Positions 51,041 to 62,931 of a stretch of DNA of 64,000 nucleotides are shown piece by piece. A program made the position numbers and the translations under genes. The stretch's first letter is position 1, and every line of letters starts with the position of its first letter. Source of the stretch: Vibrio rumoiensis 1S-45 (lineage in GTDB: Bacteria; Pseudomonadota; Gammaproteobacteria; Enterobacterales; Vibrionaceae); contig NZ_AJYK02000026.1 of NCBI RefSeq assembly GCF_000286955.2, positions 18,155-82,154 on the forward strand. The letters are read 5' to 3'. The notes under the pieces are model-generated. The model was not told the DNA's origin, made no database searches, and saw only the letters and a list, made by a program, of their open reading frames with translations.

Positions 51041-52012
51041 ATGAGTATCAGCAATGCAGTGACCAAAATGAATGACATCGATGAGCATGAATTTGATGTT
51101 GAGTCGATTGAAGCCGAAGAGGTTTCGACAAAAAATGAAACGAAAGAAGAGTATGAAGTCTCAGCGAAAAGCCTTGATGCAACTCAACTTTACTTAAGTG
51201 AAATCGGGTTTTCACCGCTCCTTACCGCTGAAGAAGAGGTGCTTTATGCTCGCCGTGCTCTTCGTGGTGATGCAGCTGCTCGTAAGCGAATGATTGAAAG
51301 CAACTTGCGTCTTGTTGTTAAGATCTCTCGCCGTTATAACAGCCGTGGTTTAGCGCTACTTGACCTTATTGAAGAGGGCAACTTAGGCTTGATCCGTGCG
51401 GTTGAAAAGTTCGATCCTGAGCGTGGTTTCCGATTTTCTACCTATGCAACGTGGTGGATCCGTCAAACGATTGAACGCGCCTTAATGAATCAAACACGCA
51501 CCATTCGGTTGCCTATCCATGTAGTGAAAGAACTTAATATTTATCTTCGTACCGCTCGTGAGTTAGCGCAAAAGTTAGATCATGAACCAACCGCCGAAGA
51601 AATCGCTTTTCAACTCGATAAGCCAGTTGATGATGTAAGCAAAATGCTGCGTTTGAATGAACGTGTCAGCTCTGTCGATACACCGATTGGTGGTGATGGT
51701 GAAAAAGCATTATTAGATATTATTCCTGACATTCATAATTCAGATCCTGAGTTTTCAACTCAAGATGATGATATTAAATCATCGTTAATTGAATGGCTTG
51801 ATGAGCTAAACCCTAAGCAAAAAGAAGTGCTTGCACGTCGCTTCGGTCTTTTAGGCTATGAGCCATCCACTTTAGAAGAAGTTGGACGTGAAATTAATTT
51901 AACTCGTGAGCGTGTTCGCCAAATTCAAGTAGAAGGTTTGCGTCGTTTAAGAGAGATCTTAACCAAGCAAGGCTTGAATATGGAATCTTTATTCAATGTT
52001 GATTACGACTAA
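51041..52012 (+). CDS. rpoS: RNA polymerase sigma factor RpoS
   Basis: Stationary-phase and general stress sigma factor, 323 residues. Region 1.2 ([21 protein letters not shown]), region 2 ([27 protein letters not shown] and [16 protein letters not shown]), region 3 and region 4 ([25 protein letters not shown]) are all intact. The frame extends upstream to 50999, but AGGGGAGG before ATG 51041 decides the start ([12 protein letters not shown]). It lies between nlpD and the convergent mutS gene. Confidence 0.96.
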   Translation: MSISNAVTKMNDIDEHEFDVESIEAEEVSTKNETKEEYEVSAKSLDATQLYLSEIGFSPLLTAEEEVLYARRALRGDAAARKRMIESNLRLVVKISRRYNSRGLALLDLIEEGNLGLIRAVEKFDPERGFRFSTYATWWIRQTIERALMNQTRTIRLPIHVVKELNIYLRTARELAQKLDHEPTAEEIAFQLDKPVDDVSKMLRLNERVSSVDTPIGGDGEKALLDIIPDIHNSDPEFSTQDDDIKSSLIEWLDELNPKQKEVLARRFGLLGYEPSTLEEVGREINLTRERVRQIQVEGLRRLREILTKQGLNMESLFNVDYD

Positions 52013-52045
52013 TCAATTATTAGTCACAATAAAGACAGTAGCATA

Positions 52046-52078
52046 AGAAAGGGAAGCCATTGTGGCTTCCCTTTTTCA
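52046..52078 (+). terminator. intrinsic terminator of rpoS
   Basis: AAAGGGAAGCCA pairs with TGGCTTCCCTTT around TTG, followed by T. It lies between rpoS and mutS and its arms allow use on both strands. Confidence 0.88.
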
Positions 52079-52105
52079 TTATGGAGGTGAGTATCTCTGC
52101 TAACG

Positions 52106-54691
52106 CTAAGAAAGCAGTGTTTTTAAGCGATAAAGCGCATCGAGTGCTTCACGTGGGCTCATATCATCTGGATTGATCTGCTCAAGGGCTAGCTCGATTT
52201 CATTGCTTTCAGGTATGAGGCTTAATTGTTGCTCTGCAATTGTCGATGCAATAGTCGGTGCTGCTGCACCCGCTGAACTGGTGGCTTTTTGGTGCCCAAG
52301 GGATTCTAATTGTTTTAATTTAACTTTAGCTTGTTGGATCACTGATTTAGGGACACCAGCTAAGCTTGCGACGGCTAAACCATAGGATTTACTAGCTGCG
52401 CCTTCTTGTACTGCATGCATAAAGGCAATGGTGTCACCATGTTCAATAGCATCTAAGTGAACATTAGCAAGATTAGGCACTTGGCTTGGTAGTTCAGTTA
52501 GCTCAAAATAATGAGTAGCAAATAACGTCATGGCTTTAATTTTAGTGGCTAAGAAATGAGCGCTTGCCCACGCCAGTGATAAGCCATCATAAGTGCTGGT
52601 ACCACGACCAATTTCGTCCATCAATACCAAGCTATTTTCGGTGGCATTATGGAGGATATTGGCGGTTTCGGTCATTTCTACCATGAAAGTCGAACGGCCT
52701 GAAGCGAGGTCATCTTGCGCGCCGATACGAGTGAATATCCTATCAATGGAGCCGATGGTTGCTGATTCTGCTGGTACGTAACTACCGATATGCGCGAGTA
52801 AAGCAATCAAAGCAGTTTGGCGCATATAAGTGGATTTACCCCCCATGTTCGGACCGGTAATGATCAGCATTTGGCGTTGCGGGTTTAAATCGATAGGGTT
52901 AGCAATAAAAGGCACATCGAGTACCTGCTCCACCACAGGGTGACGCCCTGATTGAATCGATAGCTCTGCTTTGTTGGATAGGGTTGGGCGACAGTAATTT
53001 AAGCTATCGGCACGTTCGGCTAAGTTTTGCAGAACATCTAATTGAGATAATGCCGAGGCTAAATTTTGCATGCTTTCTAAATGCGGCATCAGCAAATCAA
53101 ACAACTCTTCCCACAAACGTTTTTCTAAGGCGAGTGATTTTGATTTAGATGTCAGAACTTTATCTTCATGCTCTTTTAATTCAGGAATGATGTAACGTTC
53201 TGCATTTTTAAGAGTTTGGCGGCGCACATAATGCGGTGGCACTAAATGACTTTGTCCGCGGCTGACTTGAATAAAGAAGCCATGAACATTGTTATAGCCG
53301 ACTTTTAAACTGTCGATACCATGACGATCACGTTCTTCTGCTTCCATTTTGTCTAAGTAGTCGGTCGCGCCACTGGCCAGTTTACGCAATTCATCTAATT
53401 CGCTGTTGTAACCATCGGCTAATACACCACCATCACGGATCACCACGGGTGGATTTTCTTTGATGGATCTTTCTAATAGCTCACAAATGTTATCCATAGG
53501 CTTGGCGTCATTAGCGAGTTTTTGCAGATAATCGTGTTTGAAACTTTGCGTGATACTGGCTAATTCTGGTAATTGTTGCATCGCATTGCGTAAGCGCGCT
53601 AAATCGCGAGGGCGAGCTGAACGCAGAGCAAGACGTGCCAAAATACGCTCAATATCCCCAATGCTTTTTAAGGTTGGATGAAGCTCGGTAAAGTAAGCGT
53701 CCTCTTTGATTTCAGAGATCGCATCTAAACGTTGATTAAGCGCCTTGTTGTTACGCATTGGTTGATGCAGCCAACGTTTGAACATGCGACTGCCCATCGG
53801 TGTGGCCGTTTTATCCAGTACTTCCGCTAAAGTGCTGTCGGTACCGCCTGCTAAATTTTGCGTGATCTCTAGGTTACGGCGAGTGGCGGCATCTAAAATT
53901 ACGGAATCATCTTGTCGGTCAAATGTCAGTGAGCGGATGTGTGGCAAAGCGGTGCGTTGGGTATCTTTGACATATTGGATCAAACATCCAGCGGCGCACA
54001 ATCCTAGCTTGGCATTTTCGACGCCAAAGCCAATTAAGTCTTTTGTACCAAATTGCATGTTGAGTTGTTGTTTGGCGGTATCGAGTTCAAATTCCCAGAT
54101 TGGGCGGCGACGCTGACCTTTTATCTTTTCTAATAGTTGTTGGCTGGAGAAATCTTCTGGATACAGTAATTCTTTCGGTGAGGTACGTTGCAGCTCGGCT
54201 TGCATCGCTTCTTCGGTTTCAGGTTCGCAAAGTTGGAATCGACCTGAAGTCATATCTAATGTCGCGTAACCAAATTTGTCATCTTGCTGATAAATAGCTG
54301 CGACTAAGTTATCAATACGCTCAGGTAATAGAGCTTCATCGGTAACCGTACCGGGGGTGACAATACGAACTACTTTACGTTCCACTGGGCCTTTGCTGGT
54401 GGCAGGGTCGCCAACTTGTTCACAAATGGCCACCGATTCACCTAATTGAACCAGTTTCGCTAAATAACCTTCTACTGCGTGATAAGGAACGCCCGCCATT
54501 GGGATTGGCTCGCCAGCAGAGGCACCACGTTTGGTCAGTGAAATATCTAATAATTGAGAAGCGCGTTTGGCATCGCTATAAAACAATTCGTAAAAATCGC
54601 CCATACGATAAAACAGCAAAATATCCGGATTTTCCGCTTTTAAACGTAAATATTGCTGCATCATTGGAGTATGAGTTTCTGTTTTGGCCAC
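52106..54691 (-). CDS. mutS: DNA mismatch repair protein MutS
   Basis: Recognises mismatches and starts methyl-directed repair. About 861 residues. The N-terminal mismatch-binding domain has the Phe-x-Glu motif in [12 protein letters not shown]. The ATPase has Walker A in [16 protein letters not shown], Walker B region [15 protein letters not shown] and [12 protein letters not shown]. The frame starts at GTG 54700 or GTG 54691; the latter has GGTGA five bases before it and is preferred. No ATG is available. In vibrios as in E. coli the rpoS-mutS region is a place where strains differ in content; here a transporter lies on the other side. Confidence 0.96.
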   Translation of the reverse strand: MAKTETHTPMMQQYLRLKAENPDILLFYRMGDFYELFYSDAKRASQLLDISLTKRGASAGEPIPMAGVPYHAVEGYLAKLVQLGESVAICEQVGDPATSKGPVERKVVRIVTPGTVTDEALLPERIDNLVAAIYQQDDKFGYATLDMTSGRFQLCEPETEEAMQAELQRTSPKELLYPEDFSSQQLLEKIKGQRRRPIWEFELDTAKQQLNMQFGTKDLIGFGVENAKLGLCAAGCLIQYVKDTQRTALPHIRSLTFDRQDDSVILDAATRRNLEITQNLAGGTDSTLAEVLDKTATPMGSRMFKRWLHQPMRNNKALNQRLDAISEIKEDAYFTELHPTLKSIGDIERILARLALRSARPRDLARLRNAMQQLPELASITQSFKHDYLQKLANDAKPMDNICELLERSIKENPPVVIRDGGVLADGYNSELDELRKLASGATDYLDKMEAEERDRHGIDSLKVGYNNVHGFFIQVSRGQSHLVPPHYVRRQTLKNAERYIIPELKEHEDKVLTSKSKSLALEKRLWEELFDLLMPHLESMQNLASALSQLDVLQNLAERADSLNYCRPTLSNKAELSIQSGRHPVVEQVLDVPFIANPIDLNPQRQMLIITGPNMGGKSTYMRQTALIALLAHIGSYVPAESATIGSIDRIFTRIGAQDDLASGRSTFMVEMTETANILHNATENSLVLMDEIGRGTSTYDGLSLAWASAHFLATKIKAMTLFATHYFELTELPSQVPNLANVHLDAIEHGDTIAFMHAVQEGAASKSYGLAVASLAGVPKSVIQQAKVKLKQLESLGHQKATSSAGAAAPTIASTIAEQQLSLIPESNEIELALEQINPDDMSPREALDALYRLKTLLS

Positions 54692-54873
54692 GCTTATCAC
54701 CCAGGTTATTTCTAATTAATGCGACATGATATTTTTCATACCGGGAGAAAGCAATGGAAAGAGGTGGTGAGTGAAGAAAAATGACTCATGGTGTTGATTG
54801 AAGTGTCAATTATCAATCTACGTCATGAGCCAAGTTATGTTCACCCAAGTATATTCACAATGGAGCGAACGGA

Positions 54874-56763
54874 TTAAGCCGTTGTCGCTTCTGGCTTGCG
54901 AGCATTAATCACTATAATGACCACAACCAAGGCTAAGCAACCCAAGCGGTAGATGTCATCACTAAATAAAATGCCCAAAGCTAAGATTAATAATAATCCA
55001 CGTTGAATGGCACTTAGAGTGTTAATTAGCCTACCTTCGATACCGCCTGCAAACGCAAAGATCAAACCTAGAGTCGTTATTATTCCAATAAAGAAGTGAG
55101 TTAATTCACCATCTAGCCAAATGAGGCCAGAAAACGCCATCATGGCCGGAATAATAAAGAACCCTTGAGCCAGCTTAAAGGCTTGAATGGCTGATTTCAT
55201 TGGTGACGCTCCCGCAATCCCAGCACCAGCAAAGGCCGCTAATGCAATTGGCGGTGTGACGTTTGACGTTTGTGATAACCAAAACACAATCATGTGAGCG
55301 GTTAACAAGCCTAATCCAAAGTCATTTAAGGCTGGAACCGCCATGACGGATAACACGATATAGGCGGCGGTAACCGGTAAACCCATTCCTAAGATCACCG
55401 CTGCAATGGCAATGAGTCCAAGTGCCGACCATAAATAACCACCCGATAAAGCAATTAAGAATTGGGTAAATTGAAGGCCAATTCCGGTCTGGCCCACCAC
55501 GCCTACAACAATACCGGCAGTGGCGCAGGCAACAGAAATAGGTACTGCTGAAATAGCACCTTCTTTCATGCCTTGTAAGAACACAGGAAAACTAATTCGG
55601 CTGTGTTTTCTCATCATGGCGGCCACTAAGATAGCTGCACATCCTGCGATACCGACTAACACTGGTGAATAGCTCATTAACAATAAGGTTGTAATAAACA
55701 CCAATGGCACTAAGAAATGCCAGCCATTCTTCATCACAATGCCGATCTTTTCGGTAACGCTCATTCCCTGTAGGCCCAATTTACATGCCATTAAATGCAC
55801 ATAAAGCAAAGTACTGGCAAAATAAAGAATAGCTGGAGCAATCGATACCAATAAAATGTCGCTGTAAGGAATGCCGGTAAATTGCGCCATCACAAACGCA
55901 CCAGCCCCCATGACAGGTGGCATGATTTGACCACCGGTTGAAGCGGCGGCTTCTATCCCGGCGGCCTGTTCTGGTTTATAGCCGAGCTTTTTCATCATCG
56001 GAATAGTGAGCGCGCCAGTGGTTACGGTATTGGCGATGGCAGAGCCTGAGATAGAACCGAGCGCAGCAGAGGCTAAAACACTGGCTTTAGCAGGACCCCC
56101 TCGATACTTACCCGCTACCGCAAAAGCCGCATCAATAAAGAATTGACCTGCGCCGGTAACTTGTAAAAATGCACCAAATAACACGAAGATAAATACCACA
56201 CCAGCGGCAATCGCTAGCGGTGCACCAAAGACGCCATTGGTTGAAAATATATGAAAGCGGATCACTTCTTCTAACGCAAAACCTTTGCTCGCAATCCCAG
56301 CAGGAAGTGCATCACCAAAAAAGGCATAGACTAAAAATAATGCGGCAATGAGAACCATCACAAAACCGACGGTTCGGCGAGTGGCTTCTAAAAGGGATAT
56401 GATCAGAACCACACCTGCGATTTGATCAAGAGGTTGCAAGCCATCAAGTAAAAAGCTGATGTCATCATAATCAAAAATAGTGATTTGATAGGTTGCCCAA
56501 CAAGTGGCAATGATAAAAATAATATCCAGCAAGCGAGCGGAAAAATACAATGGGGCACTGTGTTTATCCGCTTTAACTAATGGGTAAAGTAAAAAGGCTA
56601 AGACCAAAATCCATGCCAGATGGATGGGTCTAAAAACCGGCGCCGATAATGTAGGTTGCAAACCTTGCCATACCTGAAAGATAGAAAGACAAATAGCAGC
56701 CGCAGCTGCTATGAGGACTAACTTATCGGTAAAAGCTTGGCTTATAGATGTGGATTTTGTCAT
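54874..56763 (-). CDS. TRAP transporter permease, fused small and large subunits (TAXI type)
   Basis: A 629-residue inner-membrane protein with about 15-18 hydrophobic segments. The N-terminal part (about 1-150) corresponds to the small DctQ-like subunit and the rest to the large DctM-like subunit. Phrases such as GSISGSAIANTVTTGALTIP, GGQIMPPVMGAGAFVMAQ, GMGLPVTAAYIVLSV and TSNVTPPIALAAFAGAGIAG are typical of fused TRAP permeases. These use a sodium gradient and work with a periplasmic binding protein, which is encoded 38 bp upstream. The substrate is unknown. Confidence 0.92.
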   Translation of the reverse strand: MTKSTSISQAFTDKLVLIAAAAAICLSIFQVWQGLQPTLSAPVFRPIHLAWILVLAFLLYPLVKADKHSAPLYFSARLLDIIFIIATCWATYQITIFDYDDISFLLDGLQPLDQIAGVVLIISLLEATRRTVGFVMVLIAALFLVYAFFGDALPAGIASKGFALEEVIRFHIFSTNGVFGAPLAIAAGVVFIFVLFGAFLQVTGAGQFFIDAAFAVAGKYRGGPAKASVLASAALGSISGSAIANTVTTGALTIPMMKKLGYKPEQAAGIEAAASTGGQIMPPVMGAGAFVMAQFTGIPYSDILLVSIAPAILYFASTLLYVHLMACKLGLQGMSVTEKIGIVMKNGWHFLVPLVFITTLLLMSYSPVLVGIAGCAAILVAAMMRKHSRISFPVFLQGMKEGAISAVPISVACATAGIVVGVVGQTGIGLQFTQFLIALSGGYLWSALGLIAIAAVILGMGLPVTAAYIVLSVMAVPALNDFGLGLLTAHMIVFWLSQTSNVTPPIALAAFAGAGIAGASPMKSAIQAFKLAQGFFIIPAMMAFSGLIWLDGELTHFFIGIITTLGLIFAFAGGIEGRLINTLSAIQRGLLLILALGILFSDDIYRLGCLALVVVIIVINARKPEATTA

Positions 56764-56801
56764 TTAATACTCCGTATGAAAAAACCAATTAAGCCAGACG
56801 A

Positions 56802-57734
56802 TTATTTTTTCATTTGCTCATCAAGGTATTTTTGTGAACCAGGGTGTAGTGCCATACCAGACAGTTTATTCATGTTCTCAAGTGTTGTGTACTTAGTCAC
56901 ACCGACAACTTGGCGGATCTTAGCCATGTTATCAAAGGCAACTTTGGTCATTTCATAAGCCATGTCTTCACTCATGTTTTTATTGACTACCAAAACATTC
57001 CAAACGGCAGGAGTGGTAAAGGTTGGGACATTTTTATAAGTTTCAGCTGGAGCTTCGAGCGCTTGATAAGAAGGGTTCGCTTGCATGACTTTTGCCATTT
57101 CATCAGCGCTGAAAGAGAGAATACGAATCTTACGAGTCAAAGCTAACTCAGTGATGGCGCCAACGCCTAAGCTGCCGACGATAACACCAGCATCAATTTG
57201 ACCATTCGCGAGAGCATTTGTGGTTGCTGTGTAGTTAAGAGATTGGGGTTTAATGTCGCTTTCAGAAACCCCTAAGGTATTTAGAATGTTCATGCTACTG
57301 ACTCGAGTGCCAGACCCAGGAGCACCGACAGAAATGCGTTTACCTTTCAGATCGCTAATCGAATGAATATCAGAGTCGGCTGGTACCATAAACTGAACGG
57401 CGTTAGGGTAAAGAGCGAAAAGGACCGCAACATCCATTTTACGAGGGAAAGGCTTAGTGCCTTCATTGGCTTGTAGTACAACATTGCCCTGCGCAATACC
57501 AACCAGTTGTTTATTGGTGGCGACCTTGATGGTGTTCTCAACTGATGCCGCGGTAACTTCAGCGCGCATATCAAAATCATCGATATTCTCGCTCCAAATT
57601 TTGGCAAGAATCCCGCCTAAAGGATAATAGGTACCACTTTGACTTCCCGTGCCGATCGTGTAGCTTGCCGCCACAACCGGCAGTGAGACTGCGAGAGAGA
57701 GTGCAATTAATGCTTTTTTAGCTATTTGTTTCAT
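56802..57734 (-). CDS. TAXI family TRAP transporter solute-binding protein
   Basis: A periplasmic binding protein of 310 residues. The signal peptide (about 21 residues, ending VVAA) is followed by SYTIGTGSQSGTYYPLGGIL, the mark of TAXI proteins. GKRISVGAPGSGTRVSSMNIL and GQIDAGVIVGSLGVGAITEL follow. Family members deliver organic acids or amino acids (glutamate in one known case) to the permease. The frame opens at 57800, but the ATG at 57734 with GGGAAG upstream begins the signal peptide. It is transcribed ahead of the permease gene. The ligand cannot be told from the sequence. Confidence 0.92.
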   Translation of the reverse strand: MKQIAKKALIALSLAVSLPVVAASYTIGTGSQSGTYYPLGGILAKIWSENIDDFDMRAEVTAASVENTIKVATNKQLVGIAQGNVVLQANEGTKPFPRKMDVAVLFALYPNAVQFMVPADSDIHSISDLKGKRISVGAPGSGTRVSSMNILNTLGVSESDIKPQSLNYTATTNALANGQIDAGVIVGSLGVGAITELALTRKIRILSFSADEMAKVMQANPSYQALEAPAETYKNVPTFTTPAVWNVLVVNKNMSEDMAYEMTKVAFDNMAKIRQVVGVTKYTTLENMNKLSGMALHPGSQKYLDEQMKK

Positions 57735-57950
57735 AGTGATAACTTCCCTTATTGTTATAATCATATTCCCATTTATGTTTGAAACAGTCGCTTCAATCAC
57801 GTTGGTTATTGAAGTTATTGAGTATAGAAGTTTTAAAATGTTGCGATGGAGTTAACTTTTGTTGCTGTGATTTATGGCAATGATTTTTATTAAAAAGTTA
57901 AGTATCGTCACAAAATCAAACAATTAATATTAAAATTAAGGCTGATGTGA

Positions 57951-58445
57951 ATGACATATGCAGAGTTACGCGTGCTAAGTAAGCGGGTTGGGATCAAGCT
58001 GAAACAACAATCACAAGTATTGGTTACAGCAGAATCATGCACAGGTGGTGGTATTGCGACTGCTATTACTGAAACAGCAGGGAGCTCTGCTTGGTTTGAC
58101 CGCAGCTTTGTGACCTACAGTAATGAAGCTAAAATGGAAATGATTGGCGTAAAATCAGAAACGTTATTGATGTTTGGCGCCGTCAGTGAACAAACTGTAC
58201 AAGAAATGGCTGGTGGTGCGTTAGAGCGATCTAAAGGAACGTGCTCGATTGCAGTTAGTGGTATTGCTGGACCTGATGGTGGTAGTGATGAAAAGCCGGT
58301 GGGAACCGTCTGTTTTGCCTGGGCGATGGGGGGGAGTATTATTAAGTATGAAACCGTTGTCTTTAATGGGAATCGTGAAGAAGTGCGCATTCAGGCCTGT
58401 TTCCACGCCTTAGATAAACTTGAAGATATTCTTGATGGTGATTAG
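57951..58445 (+). CDS. pncC: nicotinamide-nucleotide amidohydrolase PncC (CinA C-terminal domain)
   Basis: Deamidates nicotinamide mononucleotide to nicotinate mononucleotide, recycling the NMN made by DNA ligase. The 164-residue, single-domain protein is the CinA C-terminal type. The catalytic Ser29 is in LVTAESCTGGGIA, and AVSGIAGPDGGSDEKPVGTVCFAW is split here into AVSGIAGPDGG and KPVGTVCFAW. The gene lies directly upstream of recA, a conserved link. No N-terminal competence/damage domain is present. Confidence 0.93.
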   Translation: MTYAELRVLSKRVGIKLKQQSQVLVTAESCTGGGIATAITETAGSSAWFDRSFVTYSNEAKMEMIGVKSETLLMFGAVSEQTVQEMAGGALERSKGTCSIAVSGIAGPDGGSDEKPVGTVCFAWAMGGSIIKYETVVFNGNREEVRIQACFHALDKLEDILDGD

Positions 58446-58523
58446 AGCGTATTTAGCTCGGATAGAATTAAACGTCGAAAACTAAATTGATTTCAACGAA
58501 ATAAAAAAAATAACACACAGGTG

Positions 58524-58551
58524 TGGACACTGTACAAATCAACAGTATAAT
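58524..58551 (+). promoter_or_regulatory. recA promoter with LexA (SOS) box
   Basis: CTGT-ACAAATCA-ACAG at 58530-58545 matches the LexA consensus CTGT-N8-ACAG at all defined positions. It fills the spacer between TGGACA (-35, 58524-58529) and TATAAT (-10, 58546-58551; 16 bp spacer). LexA bound here would block RNA polymerase, so recA is SOS-induced. Confidence 0.92.
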
Positions 58552-58602
58552 AAATACATCTTGGTAAGAAATAGTTTAACGCATCTGATAGGTGGAATAA
58601 GA

Positions 58603-59640
58603 ATGGACGAGAACAAACAAAAGGCTCTAGCGGCGGCACTTGGCCAAATCGAAAAACAATTTGGTAAAGGCTCAATTATGAAATTGGGTGACAACCGTAC
58701 AATGGACGTAGAAACGATTTCTACAGGTTCTCTTGCTTTGGATATCGCATTGGGTGCTGGTGGTCTACCAATGGGACGTATCGTTGAAGTATACGGCCCT
58801 GAAAGCTCAGGTAAAACAACCTTAACATTAGAGTTAATTGCTGCAGCGCAACGTGTTGGTAAAACATGTGCCTTCATTGATGCTGAGCATGCTCTTGATC
58901 CAATTTACGCACAAAAACTTGGCGTGAACATCAATGATCTTCTTGTTTCTCAGCCAGATACAGGTGAGCAAGCATTAGAAATTTGTGATGCATTAGCACG
59001 TTCTGGCGCGATTGATGTATTGGTTATTGACTCAGTTGCTGCATTAACACCAAAAGCTGAAATTGAAGGCGAAATGGGCGATAGCCACATGGGTCTTCAA
59101 GCACGTATGCTTTCTCAAGCCATGCGTAAGCTAACGGGTAACCTTAAGCAATCTAACTGTATGGCCATCTTCATTAACCAAATTCGCATGAAAATTGGTG
59201 TCATGTTCGGTTCGCCTGAAACCACAACTGGTGGTAATGCACTTAAATTCTACGCCTCTGTTCGTCTTGATATTCGCCGTACTGGTGCGATTAAAGATGG
59301 TGATGAAGTTGTAGGTAACGAAACTCGCATTAAAGTGGTTAAGAACAAAATTGCTGCACCATTTAAACAAGCTGAAACTCAAATCTTATACGGTAAAGGT
59401 TTCAACCGTGAAGGTGAATTAATTGACCTTGGTGTGAAAAATAAGCTTGTTGAGAAAGCGGGTGCTTGGTATAGCTATAAAGGCGATAAAATTGGCCAAG
59501 GTAAAGCAAACTCTTGCAACTACCTTCGTGAAAATCCAGCAATTGCGTTAGAAATTGATACTAAACTGCGTGAATTGCTACTTGCTCCAGCTGTGCTAGA
59601 AGACACTGCTGAAGTAGAAGTTGCAGAAACAGAAGAATAA
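58603..59640 (+). CDS. recA: recombinase RecA
   Basis: Forms filaments on single-stranded DNA, performs strand exchange, and stimulates LexA self-cleavage. About 345 residues. Walker A GPESSGKT is at 65-72. [21 protein letters not shown] (L1/L2 region, in parts [13 protein letters not shown] and KIGVMFG) and an acidic C-terminus (EVEVAETEE) are typical. The frame extends to 58561, but ATG 58603 ([13 protein letters not shown]) with GGTGGAA before it is the standard start. A LexA box lies 58-73 bp before the start. A terminator separates it from recX. Confidence 0.98.
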   Translation: MDENKQKALAAALGQIEKQFGKGSIMKLGDNRTMDVETISTGSLALDIALGAGGLPMGRIVEVYGPESSGKTTLTLELIAAAQRVGKTCAFIDAEHALDPIYAQKLGVNINDLLVSQPDTGEQALEICDALARSGAIDVLVIDSVAALTPKAEIEGEMGDSHMGLQARMLSQAMRKLTGNLKQSNCMAIFINQIRMKIGVMFGSPETTTGGNALKFYASVRLDIRRTGAIKDGDEVVGNETRIKVVKNKIAAPFKQAETQILYGKGFNREGELIDLGVKNKLVEKAGAWYSYKGDKIGQGKANSCNYLRENPAIALEIDTKLRELLLAPAVLEDTAEVEVAETEE

Positions 59641-59677
59641 CCCAAGTCCAACTGACGAATGGTGTTCAGTAAAATTT

Positions 59678-59705
59678 AAGCCCTGTTGATTCAGGGCTTT
59701 TTTGT
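59678..59705 (+). terminator. intrinsic terminator of recA
   Basis: AAGCCCTG pairs with CAGGGCTT around TTGATT, followed by a T-run, 38 nt after recA. Some read-through probably supplies recX, as in E. coli. Confidence 0.88.
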
Positions 59706-59761
59706 ATCCAAGTTTCATGAGGGATGCAACGTAATATAGATACTTGGAGGAGAAATAATTC

Positions 59762-60226
59762 ATGTATCGCGCGAAATCGAAATTATCCGCCAAAGACGTC
59801 GCCGTGCAGTTATTAAGTCGCCGTGATCATGGTGAGTATGAATTAAGGCAGAAACTCAGTTTAAAAGAGTTTGAAGAGGATGACATCAACCAAGCGCTTG
59901 CTTATTGCATTGGTAATGGGTGGATGGATGACTTGCGTTACGCCAAAAGCCAAGTACGACAGCATGTTTATAAGGGGCATGGTAAACGTCGTATTCAGCA
60001 AGAACTGAATTTAAAGCAGGTTTCTGAGTATGTGATTGAGCAAGCGTTTGAGGAAGAGCCACAAGATTGGTTTGAGCTTGCTAAAGAAACGGCAGAAAAG
60101 AAATTTAAAGGTAAACCGGCTGAAGATCAAAAAGCGTATGCAAAGCAAGTTCGGTTTCTACAATACCGTGGCTTTAGTTTTGATCAAATACGATATGCAT
60201 TGTCCAGTTTTGAGCAAATAGATTGA
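59762..60226 (+). CDS. recX: regulatory protein RecX
   Basis: Caps and inhibits RecA filaments. The 154-residue, helix-rich protein carries three tandem RecX repeats. [19 protein letters not shown] at the N-terminus, [20 protein letters not shown] in the middle and [18 protein letters not shown] at the end are characteristic. It lies downstream of recA as in most proteobacteria. Confidence 0.93.
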   Translation: MYRAKSKLSAKDVAVQLLSRRDHGEYELRQKLSLKEFEEDDINQALAYCIGNGWMDDLRYAKSQVRQHVYKGHGKRRIQQELNLKQVSEYVIEQAFEEEPQDWFELAKETAEKKFKGKPAEDQKAYAKQVRFLQYRGFSFDQIRYALSSFEQID

Positions 60227-60232
60227 TTGCGG

Positions 60233-60266
60233 CAGTTACCATCAAGCAAGGTGGTAACTTGTTTTA
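60233..60266 (+). terminator. intrinsic terminator of recX
   Basis: AGTTACCA pairs with TGGTAACT around CAAGCAAGG-like loop, followed by TGTTTT. It begins a few bases past the recX stop codon. Confidence 0.7.
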
Positions 60267-60330
60267 CTAAACACGCTTCATCCTTTACAATGTCGAAAAA
60301 TTATATCTTGAATATTTCCGGAAGAATTGC

Positions 60331-62916
60331 ATGTATATGAGCACTGATGAGGTACGCCGCGCGTTCCTTTCGTTCTTTGAAAGTAAAGGACACCAAATTG
60401 TCGATAGTTCATCATTAGTTCCTGCTAATGATCCAACTTTACTATTCACCAACGCAGGCATGAACCAATTTAAAGATTGTTTTCTAGGTGCCGAAAAACG
60501 CAATTACACGAGAGCTACCACGGCTCAACGCTGTGTTCGTGCTGGTGGTAAACACAATGATTTAGAAAATGTTGGTTTTACTGCTCGTCACCATACCTTC
60601 TTTGAAATGTTAGGTAACTTTAGTTTTGGTGATTATTTCAAGCATGATGCGATTGGTTATGCGTGGGAATTTTTAACCGAAGTTCTACAGCTACCAAAAG
60701 ATAAACTGCTTGTTACGGTTTATGAAACCGATGATGAAGCATTTGAAATTTGGAATAAAGATATTGGTATTCCATCGGATCGCATTGTTCGCATTGGTGA
60801 TAAAGAAGGCGGTAAAGCATACGAGTCAGATAACTTCTGGCAAATGGGCGATACCGGTCCTTGTGGCCCTTGTACTGAGATTTTCTACGATCACGGTGAA
60901 CATATTTGGGGCGGACGCCCGGGTACGCCTGAAGAAGATGGCGACCGTTTCATCGAGATTTGGAATAACGTTTTCATGCAATTTAACCGCCATGCTGATG
61001 GGACAATGGAACCGCTTCCAAAACCGTCGGTTGATACCGGAATGGGGATTGAGCGCATCTCTGCCATCATGCAGGGCGTGCATTCAAACTATGAAATTGA
61101 TGTTTTCCAAACTCTAATTAAAGAAGCTGCATCCATAATTGGTACGGAAGATTTAGATAACCAATCATTACGCGTTGTGGCCGATCACATTCGTTCTTGT
61201 TCATTCTTAATCGTGGATGGCGTCATGCCATCAAATGAAGGCCGTGGCTATGTGCTGCGTCGTATCATTCGTCGCGCGGTTCGCCATGGCAATAAATTAG
61301 GCGCAAATGGCACCTTCTTCTATAAGCTGGTTAATAAACTGGCTGAAGTCATGGGTACTGCCGGTGAAGAACTGAAGAAACAACAACCAGTGGTTGAAAA
61401 AGTACTTCGCATCGAAGAAGAAAACTTTGCTCGTACACTTGATCGCGGTATGGCTATCTTAAATGAAGCGATTGATGAACTAGGCGACAACAAAACTTTA
61501 GATGGTGAAACGGTCTTCAAACTTTATGATACTTACGGTTTCCCAGCCGATCTGACCAATGATGTTGCACGTGAGCGTGATGTAAACATTGACGAAGAAG
61601 GTTTTGAAAAAGCCATGAATGCACAGCGTCAACGTGCCCGTGAAGCAGGCCAATTTGGTACTGACTACAACAAAGCTATCAAAACAGAAGCGGATACTGA
61701 TTTTTGTGGTTACTCGCATGTGTCTGGTGAAAGCGTTATAGCAGAAATCTTTGTTGAAGCAGAGCAAGTGGGCAGCATCAGTGCAGGAACGGAAGCGATT
61801 CTAATTCTAGGAGAGACACCGTTTTATGCAGAATCCGGTGGTCAGTGTGGTGACGCGGGCGTAATCAAAACGGATTCAGGCTTATTTGAAGTTCGTGATA
61901 CTCAAAAACTAGGTAATGCTATTGCCCATCACGGTCAGTTGATTGAAGGTGTCATGGCAAAAGACGATAAAGTATTAGCACATGTTGATGCTGAGCGCCG
62001 TACAGCTATCACGCTTAATCACTCTGCTACTCACTTGTTACACGCTGCATTGCGTCAAGTATTAGGTGAGCATGTAACACAAAAAGGCTCATTGGTTCGT
62101 GCTGAAAACTTACGCTTCGATTTCTCTCACTTAGAAGCGGTGAGTGATAAAGAATTGCGTGAAGTCGAACGCTTAGTGAACCAACAAGTTCGCCGTAACC
62201 ATCAAGTTGCAACCAATGTGATGGATATTGAATCAGCTAAACAAAAAGGTGCCATGGCACTGTTTGGCGAAAAATACGATGATGAAGTTCGTGTTTTATC
62301 CATGGGTGATTTTTCAACTGAGCTATGTGGTGGTATTCACGCGGCTAATACGGGTGATATCGGCTTATTTAAAGTGACGTCTGAAAGCGGTATCGCTGCG
62401 GGCATTCGCCGTATTGAAGCGGTAACGGGTGAAGCCGCGTTAGATGCATTGGAAGCACAACAAGCGCAATATGAGCAAAAAGTGTCAGAAGGTGTCGCTA
62501 AAACTAAGCAATTAGAAAAAGAAATTCAGCAATTGAAAGACAAACTGGCTTCTCAGGCAGGTGCAAGCCTAATTAGCCAAGTAAAAGAGATTTCAGGTGT
62601 TAAAGTGCTAATCAGCCAGCTTGATGGTGCAGACAATAAAGCATTGCGCGGTATGGTCGATGAGCTTAAAAATCAAATTGGCAGTGGCATCATTTTATTA
62701 GGTAACGTAGCTGATGATAAAGTTGGCTTAATTGCTGGTGTGACTAAAGATTTAACCTCTAAAGTGAAGGCGGGTGAGTTAGTGAACCTTGTAGCTCAGC
62801 AGGTTGGTGGTAAAGGCGGCGGTCGTCCTGATATGGCTCAAGCTGGTGGTACGGATTGTGCTGCGCTTCCAACTGCATTGGTTGACGCTGAAGCATGGAT
62901 TACTGAAAAGCTTTAA
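60331..62916 (+). CDS. alaS: alanine--tRNA ligase
   Basis: Charges tRNA-Ala with alanine. The 861-residue protein has the class II catalytic domain (about 1-460; [38 protein letters not shown] in parts). An editing domain follows, with zinc-binding [11 protein letters not shown] and [13 protein letters not shown], then a C-terminal domain with a coiled coil near 700-750 and a glycine-rich [20 protein letters not shown] seven bases before the ATG at 60331 supports this start (MYMSTDEV). In other vibrios I recall lysC following; here the next gene is csrA. Confidence 0.97.
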   Translation: MYMSTDEVRRAFLSFFESKGHQIVDSSSLVPANDPTLLFTNAGMNQFKDCFLGAEKRNYTRATTAQRCVRAGGKHNDLENVGFTARHHTFFEMLGNFSFGDYFKHDAIGYAWEFLTEVLQLPKDKLLVTVYETDDEAFEIWNKDIGIPSDRIVRIGDKEGGKAYESDNFWQMGDTGPCGPCTEIFYDHGEHIWGGRPGTPEEDGDRFIEIWNNVFMQFNRHADGTMEPLPKPSVDTGMGIERISAIMQGVHSNYEIDVFQTLIKEAASIIGTEDLDNQSLRVVADHIRSCSFLIVDGVMPSNEGRGYVLRRIIRRAVRHGNKLGANGTFFYKLVNKLAEVMGTAGEELKKQQPVVEKVLRIEEENFARTLDRGMAILNEAIDELGDNKTLDGETVFKLYDTYGFPADLTNDVARERDVNIDEEGFEKAMNAQRQRAREAGQFGTDYNKAIKTEADTDFCGYSHVSGESVIAEIFVEAEQVGSISAGTEAILILGETPFYAESGGQCGDAGVIKTDSGLFEVRDTQKLGNAIAHHGQLIEGVMAKDDKVLAHVDAERRTAITLNHSATHLLHAALRQVLGEHVTQKGSLVRAENLRFDFSHLEAVSDKELREVERLVNQQVRRNHQVATNVMDIESAKQKGAMALFGEKYDDEVRVLSMGDFSTELCGGIHAANTGDIGLFKVTSESGIAAGIRRIEAVTGEAALDALEAQQAQYEQKVSEGVAKTKQLEKEIQQLKDKLASQAGASLISQVKEISGVKVLISQLDGADNKALRGMVDELKNQIGSGIILLGNVADDKVGLIAGVTKDLTSKVKAGELVNLVAQQVGGKGGGRPDMAQAGGTDCAALPTALVDAEAWITEKL

Positions 62917-62931
62917 TCGAATGATTAAACC

